A stretch of 64,000 nucleotides of DNA. Origin: CAVVVS01 sp963751355 (GTDB lineage: Bacteria; Bacteroidota; Ignavibacteria; Ignavibacteriales; Ignavibacteriaceae). Both the position numbers and the translations under genes were made by a program. The notes under the pieces were generated by a model. The model was not told the origin of the DNA and did not search any database. It saw only the letters and a program-made list of their open reading frames with translations. Positions 15,258 through 24,808 of this stretch are shown piece after piece (position 1 is the first letter of the stretch; every line of letters begins with the position of its first letter). The stretch covers positions 1 to 64,000 of the forward strand of contig CAVVVS010000048.1 of NCBI GenBank assembly GCA_963751355.1, in the 5' to 3' direction.

Positions 15258-17753
15258 ATGAAAAAGATCATGTTACCTGTTCTTCTTGCTCTGCTTGCTT
15301 TTTCTTTTACTACATTTGCACAGCAGCTCGAGAGTTTTGATCATGCCACGGCAGATTCATTGTGGCAGCTTAACTTTGAAGGCGGTAATGCTATGTCCGT
15401 TTATAATGATTCAACGGATAAAGTAGAAGGCGCTGCCTCTGTTCATATTACCGCAAAATTAGCTGCATTACATGAGTGGGGTACTTACACTCAATATATC
15501 TATGCGCTGCCGGATTCTGCACAACCAATGGACTGGTCATCCAGCGACACCTTATCAGTCTGGATAAAAGTATTTAAAGCACCGGCCATTCCTGCAAATA
15601 TGGTGTTCAGAATTCAAATCGGTGATAGACCGACACCCAGTTCCGATTTGGAACAATACATTTACGAAAATGCAACTATTATTGATGCTGCCCATGACTG
15701 GGTTCAACTAAAAGTTCCGTTAAAAGAAATACCTTCGGATGGTTCAATTGTACCCGACAGCACGGGATTTGTAATTTCACCTTCGAGCTGGGGCGGTTTT
15801 ACTTATAACGATCGCAAGTTGAATCTCGATAAAATTGTTCAGTTTCAATTTGGTTTCATCACTTCAGGTTATACTGCAGGTACAAACATTCCGGCAGATT
15901 CATTAGAGCTTGGATTGGATGATTTTGAAAGGACAGGAAACAAAGCTATCCCTGCTGTTATATTCAACGGCATTAAATCCCCTGCAAATCTCGAAGCTTT
16001 TGTTTGGGGACAGGCAGCGATGGAAGTTGCTGCAGGCGAAGGACCTCAGCCTAAAACTAATGCGGTTAAATGGACTATGGGCGATGAATGGGGAAGCGGC
16101 TGGAACGGTTTTGGTTGGAATGTACATGAACCTTTATTCAATCTTGGCGGTGCATGGGTAACTGACAGTCTTTCTTTCGATCTAAAAACAGAGGACGGAG
16201 TCGATACATTAAGAGTTCAGTTCGAATCCGGTCCTTTAGGAAACACAGACGGAGCAAAAGGTTTCTTATTTAAACCCACAGCAGATAATCAGTGGCATCA
16301 TTATTCTCTTCCGCTAAAGGACTTTGTACTTTTTGACGGTAAAAATAATTTTGATTCTTCCAAGGTTTCTGTATTTCAGATCATGTCGCAGGGTAACGGA
16401 ATCGCAGGAAAGGTAGTTTACATAAGTAATATCTGGACCGGTCACCCTGTATTTGATGTTATTCCTCCGGATGCTCCGCAGAATGTTGTCGCAACTGCGG
16501 GTACATTCAATAATTTAGTAACATGGACGGATGTTGCCGGCGAAACGGGCGAAACTTATACAATTTATTACAGTAAAAACCAGATTACAGACGTAACTGC
16601 AGCCGGTGTCGATGTTGCTGCAGCTAATATTCCGGAGAATACTCAATCTTATTCTCATGTATTAAGAGCTCCTTTGAAAGATCAAGATGTTACTTATTAT
16701 TATGCTATAACCTGTATGGACCTTGCAGGTAATGTGGGTCCGGTAAGTACTAATTCTGCCCCTGTAACTAATACGGCAAAAGGCTATGCAGTAGTATCTC
16801 CAACGACCGTTAATTTTAAAGCGGACGGGGACCTAAGTGAATGGGCGGCAATTAAGCCGTTTAGAATGTACCTCTCTGATGGTAGCGGTACAAAGGTTAC
16901 AAATACATCTATAGACGACGATGCAGACTGTTCGGCTGATGCTTATGTAGCCGTCGATAATAATAACCTGTATGTTGCATTCGATATTCATGATGATGTT
17001 GTTTATTCTGACTCTACATTAAGTTCATGGTTGAATGATTGTGCTGATATGTTTATCGGTTTATATGATTTTCACGGTGCTACTCATAAAACCTTACAAA
17101 GAGGAGCTAAGCCGGATTATCATTTCCGCTTTACAAAGACTCAAGCCTTAATTGATAATTTAGGTAGTGCGATTGTACTTCGTCCTGGTGATAATTATTA
17201 TTGGGAAGAACAATTCCCGAGCGGTTACCGCATTGAAGCTAAGATATCGTTGTCCGTCCTGGCTGCCACTGGTAACGATTCATTATTCGTGCCGAAACAG
17301 GGTATGAGAATTCCAATAGACTTTGAAATAAGCGATAATGACGGGAACCCTTCCACTTCTCCAACCCGTGAAGGACAGCTCGATTATTCTTCGGTTGCTA
17401 ACGGAAACTCTTATCAAGATTTTTCGGTTTGGACTCATACCTGGATCGGTGACTGGGTAACTGCGGTCAATGATAATCAAGCTGCGGTTAATAATTACAG
17501 CTTGAATCAGAATTACCCGAATCCATTTAATCCTTCAACACAGATTTCATATACTATTCAAAAACCAGGGTTAGTTACATTGAAAGTATACGATATTCTC
17601 GGGCGCGTAGTTGCCTCTCTCGTCAATAAATTTCAAAATGTGGGCAAGTACAACATTAATTTCAATGCATCCAGTTTAGCCAGTGGTGTGTACTTCTATA
17701 AACTTGATGCTGGTAATTATCATATGGTAAAAAAGATGATGTTACTTAAGTAA
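15258..17753 (+). CDS. Secreted multidomain carbohydrate-binding protein with T9SS tail
   Basis: An 831-residue secreted protein. Signal peptide is 1-21. Two beta-sandwich domains resembling CBM/laminin-G jelly rolls lie at about 22-220 and 225-395 (for example DFERTGNKAIPAV and VKWTMGDEWGSGW). A fibronectin III domain follows at about 400-505 (PPDAPQNVVATAG), then a CBM9/DOMON-like domain at about 515-735 (DGDLSEWAAI, WLNDCADMFIGLYD). The T9SS sorting domain runs from 745 to the end (NQNYPNPFNPSTQI, ending KKMMLLK). No catalytic motif is seen. It probably binds polysaccharide at the cell surface, working with the neighbouring GH5 and GH9 enzymes. GGGAG lies 7 bases before the ATG. Confidence 0.78.
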   Translation: MKKIMLPVLLALLAFSFTTFAQQLESFDHATADSLWQLNFEGGNAMSVYNDSTDKVEGAASVHITAKLAALHEWGTYTQYIYALPDSAQPMDWSSSDTLSVWIKVFKAPAIPANMVFRIQIGDRPTPSSDLEQYIYENATIIDAAHDWVQLKVPLKEIPSDGSIVPDSTGFVISPSSWGGFTYNDRKLNLDKIVQFQFGFITSGYTAGTNIPADSLELGLDDFERTGNKAIPAVIFNGIKSPANLEAFVWGQAAMEVAAGEGPQPKTNAVKWTMGDEWGSGWNGFGWNVHEPLFNLGGAWVTDSLSFDLKTEDGVDTLRVQFESGPLGNTDGAKGFLFKPTADNQWHHYSLPLKDFVLFDGKNNFDSSKVSVFQIMSQGNGIAGKVVYISNIWTGHPVFDVIPPDAPQNVVATAGTFNNLVTWTDVAGETGETYTIYYSKNQITDVTAAGVDVAAANIPENTQSYSHVLRAPLKDQDVTYYYAITCMDLAGNVGPVSTNSAPVTNTAKGYAVVSPTTVNFKADGDLSEWAAIKPFRMYLSDGSGTKVTNTSIDDDADCSADAYVAVDNNNLYVAFDIHDDVVYSDSTLSSWLNDCADMFIGLYDFHGATHKTLQRGAKPDYHFRFTKTQALIDNLGSAIVLRPGDNYYWEEQFPSGYRIEAKISLSVLAATGNDSLFVPKQGMRIPIDFEISDNDGNPSTSPTREGQLDYSSVANGNSYQDFSVWTHTWIGDWVTAVNDNQAAVNNYSLNQNYPNPFNPSTQISYTIQKPGLVTLKVYDILGRVVASLVNKFQNVGKYNINFNASSLASGVYFYKLDAGNYHMVKKMMLLK

Positions 17754-17774
17754 GATGTTCGATAGATGAAAAAC

Positions 17775-17836
17775 AGTTGAGACTCACTTAGACAAGATAA
17801 ACTTAGCCGAGGTGTAAAAAAAAGTGAGTCTCAACT
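17775..17836. repeat. 15-base perfect inverted repeat before the TonB receptor
   Basis: AGTTGAGACTCACTT at 17775-17789 is exactly complementary to AAGTGAGTCTCAACT at 17822-17836, with a 32-base loop. It lies 21 bases after the stop of the carbohydrate-binding protein and 40 bases before the receptor ATG. A closely related element follows the GH9 gene at 26804-26900. It could be a terminator or RNA processing hairpin, or a small dispersed repeat. Confidence 0.85.
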
Positions 17837-17875
17837 TATTATAAATTTATATCAATTCAACATAGAGAAAACGTC

Positions 17876-20629
17876 ATGATTAAAATTGGTAATAGGAGCA
17901 AGATTAATAAGAAAACCCCGAATGTAAAAATTGCATTAACCGGTTTGACCGTTATTTTCTTTTTATTGTTCTCCAATATGATGTTTGCCGGTACAACCGG
18001 AAAGTTAGCCGGTAATATTAAAGATTCGAAAACCGGAGAGCCGGTGGTAGGAGCAAACATTATAATCAAAGGAACACATTTTGGAGCCGCTGCAGATCTA
18101 GACGGTTATTATTATATAAATAATATATCTCCCGGTGAATATACCGTTATCATTAGTGCGGTGGGCTATCAAACAACAGTGGTAAATAAAGTACTGATTC
18201 AAATAGATCATACTACAAACCTGGATGTTAGTTTAAATCCACAAGTCATTAATATGAAAAACGAAGTTGTGGTTACCGCAACGCGACCTTTAGTTCAAAA
18301 AGATTTAACTTCAACATCTGCTACTATTTCATCAAACGATATAAAAATGATGCCGGTTGAGAGTGTTGGACAAATTGTAAACTTGCAGGCTGGTGTTGTT
18401 AACGGTCATTTCAGGGGCGGTCGTTCGGGAGAAGTTGCGTATTTGATCGATGGTGTTCCTGTGACCGATGCATTTAACGGGGGATCGGGTGTGACTGTGG
18501 AAAATTCCTCAATCCGTCAGATGGAAGTTATAAGCGGTACATTTAATGCCGAATACGGACAGGCGATGTCCGGTATTGTTAATATTGTCACTCAGGACGG
18601 CTCCCAAAAGTTTAATGTTAATGTAAGTGGATATATCGGAAATTATTTTACTCCTCATACAGACATTTTCAGAAATCTCAATCACCTGGATAATATAGCG
18701 ACGCAAAATATTGAATTGACCCTCAGCGGACCTTCACCGGTTCCAAATTTGTCTTATTTCCTGACGGGCAGATATTTTCATAATAGAGGATATTTATACG
18801 GTCAGCGAATTTTTAATGTAACTGATGATAAACCCTTTGTCCCCGATCCTTCTAATCCATCATTTTGGATTCCTATTCATACCGGGGACAGTGCTTTCGT
18901 ACCTATGAATCCTTATGACAGGTATTCTTTAAACGGTAAGCTTACTTATTCACTTCCCAAATTTAAAATTAGTTACAGCCTTTTTTACGATTTCAATAAA
19001 AACAAATATTATGATCATTTCTTTTCGTGGACTCCGGACGGGATACTAAATCATTACCGAACGGATTTTACTCACATATTGCAATTTTCTCATTTCCCTT
19101 CAAATAATACTTTGCAAACTCTAAAATTAACTGCCAACATGTATTATTACAGGGGGAGTTTGTATGATAATCCTTACGATCCCAGATATGTTAATCCTTT
19201 GCAAGGACTTCCGACTTCGGGATATACTTTCAGAGAGGGCGGCAACGACGGTAGCCGTTATAGGCGGCACACATTTACGTTTATCGGACAGTGGAGTTTG
19301 TCAACACAATTAAACAAAGAGCACACAATTAAAGTCGGTTTGGAAGGAAGGTATTATGAAATAATGAATCATGATAATCACCTTGTAAACTTAACCGACG
19401 GAGTAGTTGATACAACGAGCTTTTTTCCGAGAGATGTTTGGACACCGGGATACCCGCAGCTCGGCAGCATAACCAGCCAGGGTAATAATCAGATGTATAA
19501 TCATCATCCATTCGGAGCCTCTGCATATTTACAGGACAAGATGGAATACGATATCATGATAATAAATGCAGGAATAAGATTTGACTATTTTGATGCGAAT
19601 GCTTCATTTCCCGCCAATCCACGGAACATGGATAATAATCCTGCATTTCCGGGAGCGTTCCAATATACAAAAGCATCACCCAAATTTCAGGTCAGTCCAA
19701 GATTGGGAGCTTCTTTCCCGATCACCGATAAAGGTATTATCCGGTTTTCTTACGGGCATTTTTTCCAGATACCCAATTTCCAGAACCTGTATACCAATCC
19801 CGATTTCATAGTTGTACAGGGTGCTGCACTTTCATCGGTTATGGGAAATCCCGATTTGAAACCTCAAAAAACAGTTATGTACGAAATTGGTCTGCAGCAA
19901 GTCTTGTTCCCGAATGTTGTGCTGAACTTGAGTGTTTATTATCGTGATATAAGGAACCTGCTGGGTATGGAAATAATAAATACTTACGAAGGTTTTAAAT
20001 ATGGACGTTTCATTAATCGTGATTACGGAAACGTAAGGGGTTTTATTGTGACCTTCGAAAAAAGATTTGCCGATTATGTAGGTGCAAAACTTGATTACAC
20101 TTATCAAATTGCCGAAGGAAATGCTTCCGATCCCATGTCGGTATATAATAATAATCGAACCAATCCACCAATAGAGGCGACTAAGACAGTTGTTCCTCTT
20201 GATTGGGATCAAAGAAACACTTTAAATCTGTCTTTGAATGTAGGACAACCGGGTGACTGGACTGTTGGCTTAGTTTTCCAATACGGTTCCGGTTCGCCGT
20301 ATACGGAGGATATAAGAATTTCTCAAGGTGTCAGGTTCGAAAACGGCGGTAGAAAACCACCAACATACAATCTCGATTTAAGGGCTGAAAAAACATTTAA
20401 GATAGGCAGCATAGATGTAAATACCTTCTTATTGGTTTATAATGTTCTCGATATTAAAAATGAATACGGCGTTTATTCTACAACAGGACGTGCAAGTGTA
20501 GACTTAGGTCCCAGGTTATCGAACCCCGGTGAAATAATAGGATTAAATACATTGCAGCAATATATTAATAATCCTTCTATGTATTCTGCACCACGGGAAA
20601 TAAGACTTGGTTTCGGTTTTGGTTTTTAA
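17876..20629 (+). CDS. TonB-dependent outer-membrane receptor with CarboxypepD_reg-like domain
   Basis: A 917-residue outer-membrane receptor. A long N-terminal segment with a signal peptide ends near residue 38. A carboxypeptidase-regulatory-like beta-sandwich spans about 43-125 (TGKLAGNIKDSKTGEPVVGA). The plug domain at about 130-250 includes VVVTATRPLVQKD and YLIDGVPVTDAF. The rest is a 22-strand barrel ending in Phe (RLGFGFGF). The N-terminal domain is that of the SusC/Cna-like class, but no SusD gene is nearby. The following 1,036-residue secreted protein occupies the partner position. Import of oligosaccharide or another polymer breakdown product is inferred from the locus only. Confidence 0.9.
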   Translation: MIKIGNRSKINKKTPNVKIALTGLTVIFFLLFSNMMFAGTTGKLAGNIKDSKTGEPVVGANIIIKGTHFGAAADLDGYYYINNISPGEYTVIISAVGYQTTVVNKVLIQIDHTTNLDVSLNPQVINMKNEVVVTATRPLVQKDLTSTSATISSNDIKMMPVESVGQIVNLQAGVVNGHFRGGRSGEVAYLIDGVPVTDAFNGGSGVTVENSSIRQMEVISGTFNAEYGQAMSGIVNIVTQDGSQKFNVNVSGYIGNYFTPHTDIFRNLNHLDNIATQNIELTLSGPSPVPNLSYFLTGRYFHNRGYLYGQRIFNVTDDKPFVPDPSNPSFWIPIHTGDSAFVPMNPYDRYSLNGKLTYSLPKFKISYSLFYDFNKNKYYDHFFSWTPDGILNHYRTDFTHILQFSHFPSNNTLQTLKLTANMYYYRGSLYDNPYDPRYVNPLQGLPTSGYTFREGGNDGSRYRRHTFTFIGQWSLSTQLNKEHTIKVGLEGRYYEIMNHDNHLVNLTDGVVDTTSFFPRDVWTPGYPQLGSITSQGNNQMYNHHPFGASAYLQDKMEYDIMIINAGIRFDYFDANASFPANPRNMDNNPAFPGAFQYTKASPKFQVSPRLGASFPITDKGIIRFSYGHFFQIPNFQNLYTNPDFIVVQGAALSSVMGNPDLKPQKTVMYEIGLQQVLFPNVVLNLSVYYRDIRNLLGMEIINTYEGFKYGRFINRDYGNVRGFIVTFEKRFADYVGAKLDYTYQIAEGNASDPMSVYNNNRTNPPIEATKTVVPLDWDQRNTLNLSLNVGQPGDWTVGLVFQYGSGSPYTEDIRISQGVRFENGGRKPPTYNLDLRAEKTFKIGSIDVNTFLLVYNVLDIKNEYGVYSTTGRASVDLGPRLSNPGEIIGLNTLQQYINNPSMYSAPREIRLGFGFGF

Positions 20630-20656
20630 CGGTTTTTCTATCTTGGAGGAAAAGTA

Positions 20657-23600
20657 ATGTTTAAAAAATTCGCGATTATTATTTTAACCTTAATAATTTA
20701 TTATACCGGTTATGCCCAGGTTACACCGGAAGTTCAAAAGTACAGAAATGAACCTTTGGGCAATATTCAATATAGAAGAGAAGGGACGATGGACGGGAAC
20801 CTGGTCAGGACTCTATTTTATAATAATGGTGAAGTCGGGCAGTGGCCATATGAACCATCTGGGGAATGGCCTAAAGGTACCGGACATTCCTATCTTGACG
20901 GCGTTGCAGTATTAATTGCTGCCGAGGCTACTACACCTACCGGTCAAAAAATCCATTCTCTGGAAACTTCTTATCGTGAATATGTTGATAAAGATCCTGT
21001 AACAGGTCAAATATGGGGGTTAGAACCTGTCCCAGGTTATATAAATCCCAGTTCCGAAACTCCGGCAATCAATATTATGCCGAACTCATGGCCCAAACAA
21101 TGGCCTGCTGCTTTAGGGTTACGACCGGATTGGAACGGCTACTGGTACGGATACTTCGGTAAAGGTGTTCAGAATGCTGATTTCGAAACTTTCTTCGTTA
21201 TGGATGATTCACAGGATAGAGAATTCACAAGACCTCCGTATAATTATTTCCCGATAAATGGTGATCAAACCAGGGGCGGCTTAGGAATGAGGGTTGAAGT
21301 AAGAGGATTCCAGTGGTCTCACGTTCTGGCTGAAGATAATATTTTCTGGCATTACGATATAACGAATATCTCAGATCATAAATATGATAAAACAGTATTT
21401 GGATTTTATACCGATCCTGGCGTGGGCGGTACCGATGATTCTGGTGACGATAATGCATCATTTAGCACCAAACTTGATATAGCGTATGCTTATGATACTG
21501 ACGGACTTGGTGTCCCGAATCAATGGAAAACCGGATATATGGGATATGCTTACCTTGAAAGTCCGGGTAATGCTACCAACGGTATTGATGACGATGAAGA
21601 CGGAATGGTGGACGAAAGACGCGACGACAATATTGATAATAATCATAACTGGATACCTTATACCGATTTGAATCACAATGGTAAATGGGACACAGAAGAA
21701 CCGTTAAATGACGATCTTGGAGAAGACGGAATTGGTCCGTGGGATCCCGGTTACAATGGTCCCGACCTTGGTGAAGGCGACGGACTTCCGACTCACGGCG
21801 AACCTAATTTCGATGAGAAAGATAAAGATGAGTCCGATCAAATAGGATTAACAGCGGTTTCTATTTACAGATTAGGAGAGAATGGTACCGGCGGCGGATG
21901 GCCGAAAGATGATGAATCGATGTGGATGAAAATGAATTATCATAATTTTGATACAACACTTCATAATTCGAATATAAGTATGGTCTTTGCTTCCGGACCT
22001 TTTCCGTGGGAAGTAGGACAAAGAGAAAGATTTTCCATGGCTCTGGTTTTCGGAAATGATCTTGAAAATTTAATATTCCATAAAGAAACCGTTCAGGCTA
22101 TCTACAATGCTAATTATAATTTTTCGAAACCGCCTATGAAACCCACGCTGACGGCTGTTCCCGGAAATCATAAGGTATATCTCTACTGGGACAACATTTC
22201 AGAACAATCGCGTGACCGTTTTATGGGATTCCAGGATAATGATTCAACCAAAGGATATAAACTGGACTTTGAAGGATATTTGCTTTACAGAAGTACAGAA
22301 CCTGAATTTAGTGATGCAAAAATTATAACCGATTCGAAAGGAAATGCTACTTACTGGAAACCAATTCAACAATGGGATTTGAAAGATTCTATTTCAGGTC
22401 CCGATCCTATAGGAATAAATGGGGCGAGATTCTGGAGAGGCAGCAACACCGGTCTTACACATTCGTTTGTAGATACTAATGTAGTAAACGGTCAAAGATA
22501 CTTCTATGCATTGTGCGCATATGATATGGGAGATCCACATTACGGATCTAACGGCTTACAGCCTACGGAAAATAGTAAAATTATAAAAGTTGACTATGCA
22601 GGTACCGTTAACTTTGTTGATATTAATTGTGGAGTAATAACACCGAATGCACCGGCTGCCGGTTATGTTCCTCCCCAAATACTCGGTAATACCAGGCAAG
22701 TGCAAAAAGGGGTTGGAACCGGCTCAATGAGTGTTAATATTCTTAATCCAGATTCGATAAAGGATGGCGCTAATTATCAAGTAAAATTCAACTCCGATAG
22801 TACATATCCCGAATATAAAACTCAGTCAATGGATATTTTCCGTACTTATAATGGAAGAACAGATACATTATTAACCAATGTGGATACAACTTACATGGGC
22901 TCTAATAGAGTCAGTCCGCCGTTCGACGGAATGACCGTAGAGATATATAATGATACTACGGTTAATGTTATAGATTCTTCAACCGGCTGGCTTGTCGGTA
23001 ACAGCAATCTTGAGTTTAGGGTAACAAAAGACCGAACTACAAAGTATCTTCCGTATCCTGCAGATTATGAAATAGATTTTTTCGATACTCCACAGGATAC
23101 AACATTCTTTAATAATTCTGTTTTTCCCAAGATGCCTGTTAACTATAAGATAACAAATTTAACCGAGGGTCATAAAGCATATACCGTAGTTCAGGATGTT
23201 GACGGTTCAAAAACTTTAACTCCGGGTGACACTATTTATATATTGGAATTTAAAGGCACCCCGTCAGTATCAAACAGCAGGATTGCCTGGCACGTTTCAT
23301 ACGGAATGCCTGCCGATCCGAGTGCTGAGCCTGTGGAACCAAAAGCCGGTGATAAATTTGTTATTAGGGCGACCAAACCATTTAGAAACGGTGATGCTTT
23401 CTCATTTTCCACTAAACCGGAAAATACAAACAGCGATTTAGCTAAAGATCAATTATCGAGGATTAAAGTTGTTCCTAATCCTTACATCTCTGCGGATAAA
23501 TGGGAACCGCGGAATTTAAATTATACCGGAAGGGGCGAAAGAAGAATCGAATTTATTCATCTTCCGCCTAAATGTACTATAAGAATTTACACCGTATCAG

Positions 23601-23767
23601 GCTCGCTTATAAGAACTCTTTACAAGGATTCGGGTCCTGCAGACGGCTCGCTTTATTGGGATCTTATAACCGTGGACGGGATGGATGCGGCTTACGGTAT
23701 TTATGTCTTTCATGTGGATGCACCCGGGATAGGCGAATACATCGGCAAATTTGCACTAATCAAATAG
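20657..23767 (+). CDS. Large secreted protein with Asp-rich repeats, unknown function
   Basis: A 1,036-residue protein with a signal peptide (residues 1-20, ending YTGYA) and a strong GGAGG ribosome binding site. I do not recognise a named family; such proteins occur beside TonB receptors in Ignavibacteria and Calditrichota-like genomes. About residues 305-395 are very rich in Asp/Asn/Gly (NGIDDDEDGMVDE, DLNHNGKWDTEEP), like EF-hand or thrombospondin-type calcium sites. A fibronectin-like region follows (KPTLTAVPGNHKVYLYWDN). The C-terminal 100 residues (VVPNPYISADKW through YIGKFALIK) look like a FlgD/T9SS-type sorting domain. It lies 27 bases after the receptor gene, so it is probably cotranscribed. 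It might act as the receptor's surface partner in place of SusD; that is inference. Confidence 0.7.
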   Translation: MFKKFAIIILTLIIYYTGYAQVTPEVQKYRNEPLGNIQYRREGTMDGNLVRTLFYNNGEVGQWPYEPSGEWPKGTGHSYLDGVAVLIAAEATTPTGQKIHSLETSYREYVDKDPVTGQIWGLEPVPGYINPSSETPAINIMPNSWPKQWPAALGLRPDWNGYWYGYFGKGVQNADFETFFVMDDSQDREFTRPPYNYFPINGDQTRGGLGMRVEVRGFQWSHVLAEDNIFWHYDITNISDHKYDKTVFGFYTDPGVGGTDDSGDDNASFSTKLDIAYAYDTDGLGVPNQWKTGYMGYAYLESPGNATNGIDDDEDGMVDERRDDNIDNNHNWIPYTDLNHNGKWDTEEPLNDDLGEDGIGPWDPGYNGPDLGEGDGLPTHGEPNFDEKDKDESDQIGLTAVSIYRLGENGTGGGWPKDDESMWMKMNYHNFDTTLHNSNISMVFASGPFPWEVGQRERFSMALVFGNDLENLIFHKETVQAIYNANYNFSKPPMKPTLTAVPGNHKVYLYWDNISEQSRDRFMGFQDNDSTKGYKLDFEGYLLYRSTEPEFSDAKIITDSKGNATYWKPIQQWDLKDSISGPDPIGINGARFWRGSNTGLTHSFVDTNVVNGQRYFYALCAYDMGDPHYGSNGLQPTENSKIIKVDYAGTVNFVDINCGVITPNAPAAGYVPPQILGNTRQVQKGVGTGSMSVNILNPDSIKDGANYQVKFNSDSTYPEYKTQSMDIFRTYNGRTDTLLTNVDTTYMGSNRVSPPFDGMTVEIYNDTTVNVIDSSTGWLVGNSNLEFRVTKDRTTKYLPYPADYEIDFFDTPQDTTFFNNSVFPKMPVNYKITNLTEGHKAYTVVQDVDGSKTLTPGDTIYILEFKGTPSVSNSRIAWHVSYGMPADPSAEPVEPKAGDKFVIRATKPFRNGDAFSFSTKPENTNSDLAKDQLSRIKVVPNPYISADKWEPRNLNYTGRGERRIEFIHLPPKCTIRIYTVSGSLIRTLYKDSGPADGSLYWDLITVDGMDAAYGIYVFHVDAPGIGEYIGKFALIK

Positions 23768-23779
23768 CGGAGAAATACA

Positions 23780-24808
23780 ATGAAGAGAATTTTTAACGTA
23801 ATGGTAATTATAATTTTATGCAATCTAATTTTGTACGCACAAAATTTTGTTTCCGATGTATCTAAGAAGGGAACAACTGCCGCGCCATTTTTATCAATTG
23901 GAGAAGGCGCACGTGCAACCGCCATGGGTAGTGCATTTGTCGGTATTTCAAACGATGCGAGTGCAATATACTGGAATCCTTCTGGATTGGCAAAAATTCA
24001 GGGAACTAACATAATTTTCGATCATACAAATTGGATTGCCGGTATAAACTACAATTTTGTAGCTGCAGCTTATAACCTGGGCGAAATTGGTACAATTGGT
24101 GTGAGTTTCACAGCGTCTGATTACGGTGATATGAATGTAACAACAGTAGATAAGCCTGAGGGCACCGGAGAAGTTTTTTCCGCAACAGACATGGCTATAA
24201 GTGTTGCCTATGCCATTAATCTAACAGAGAATTTCGCAATAGGATTTAATCCTAAATTTATTTATCAAAGCATTTGGGAAACAAGTGCGAATGCATTTGC
24301 GCTGGATATGGGAGTTCAGTATAAAACTCCTTTTAACGGCATGATACTCGCAATGTCCATTTCTAATTTTGGTTCTAAAATGCAGATGCAGGGAAATTCG
24401 ACCGTTGTACTTGTTGACCTGGATCCTCAAAACGGCGGGAACAACGATAAAATACCGGCGAACCTTTCGACGGGAGATTGGGCACTCCCATTGAATTTCC
24501 GGGTTGGAGTTGCTTATCAGCCAATTCATACGGAGAAGAACGAATTAACGATTGCCGTAGATGCTCTTCATCCGAGCGATAATTATGAAAGTGTAAATAT
24601 AGGCGGTGAATATACTTTTAACGACTTTATTTCAATCAGAGGCGGATATAAATCATTATTCCTGCAAGATTCTGAAGAATCATTCGCGCTTGGATTCGGT
24701 CTTAAACAATATTTGCTGGGTAATATAAGAGTTGAAGTCAATTATGCTTATCAGAATTTTGGAAGATTAAATAATATACAAAAATTTTCACTGGGCATTA
24801 GTTTCTAA
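23780..24808 (+). CDS. PorV/PorQ family outer-membrane protein
   Basis: A 342-residue barrel of the PorV/PorQ family. Signal peptide is 1-20. The family-type start follows (GTTAAPFLSIGEGARATAMGS, in parts AAPFLSIGEGARA and AMGSAFVGISNDASAIYWNPSGLA). Alternating beta-strands then run to a C-terminal Phe (FSLGISF). PorV shuttles type IX secretion cargo from the translocon to the surface attachment complex; PorQ-like members are common in gliding Bacteroidota. Here its stop overlaps the GH9 start (TAATG), so the two are translationally coupled. It may serve the cargo proteins of this locus. Confidence 0.85.
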   Translation: MKRIFNVMVIIILCNLILYAQNFVSDVSKKGTTAAPFLSIGEGARATAMGSAFVGISNDASAIYWNPSGLAKIQGTNIIFDHTNWIAGINYNFVAAAYNLGEIGTIGVSFTASDYGDMNVTTVDKPEGTGEVFSATDMAISVAYAINLTENFAIGFNPKFIYQSIWETSANAFALDMGVQYKTPFNGMILAMSISNFGSKMQMQGNSTVVLVDLDPQNGGNNDKIPANLSTGDWALPLNFRVGVAYQPIHTEKNELTIAVDALHPSDNYESVNIGGEYTFNDFISIRGGYKSLFLQDSEESFALGFGLKQYLLGNIRVEVNYAYQNFGRLNNIQKFSLGISF

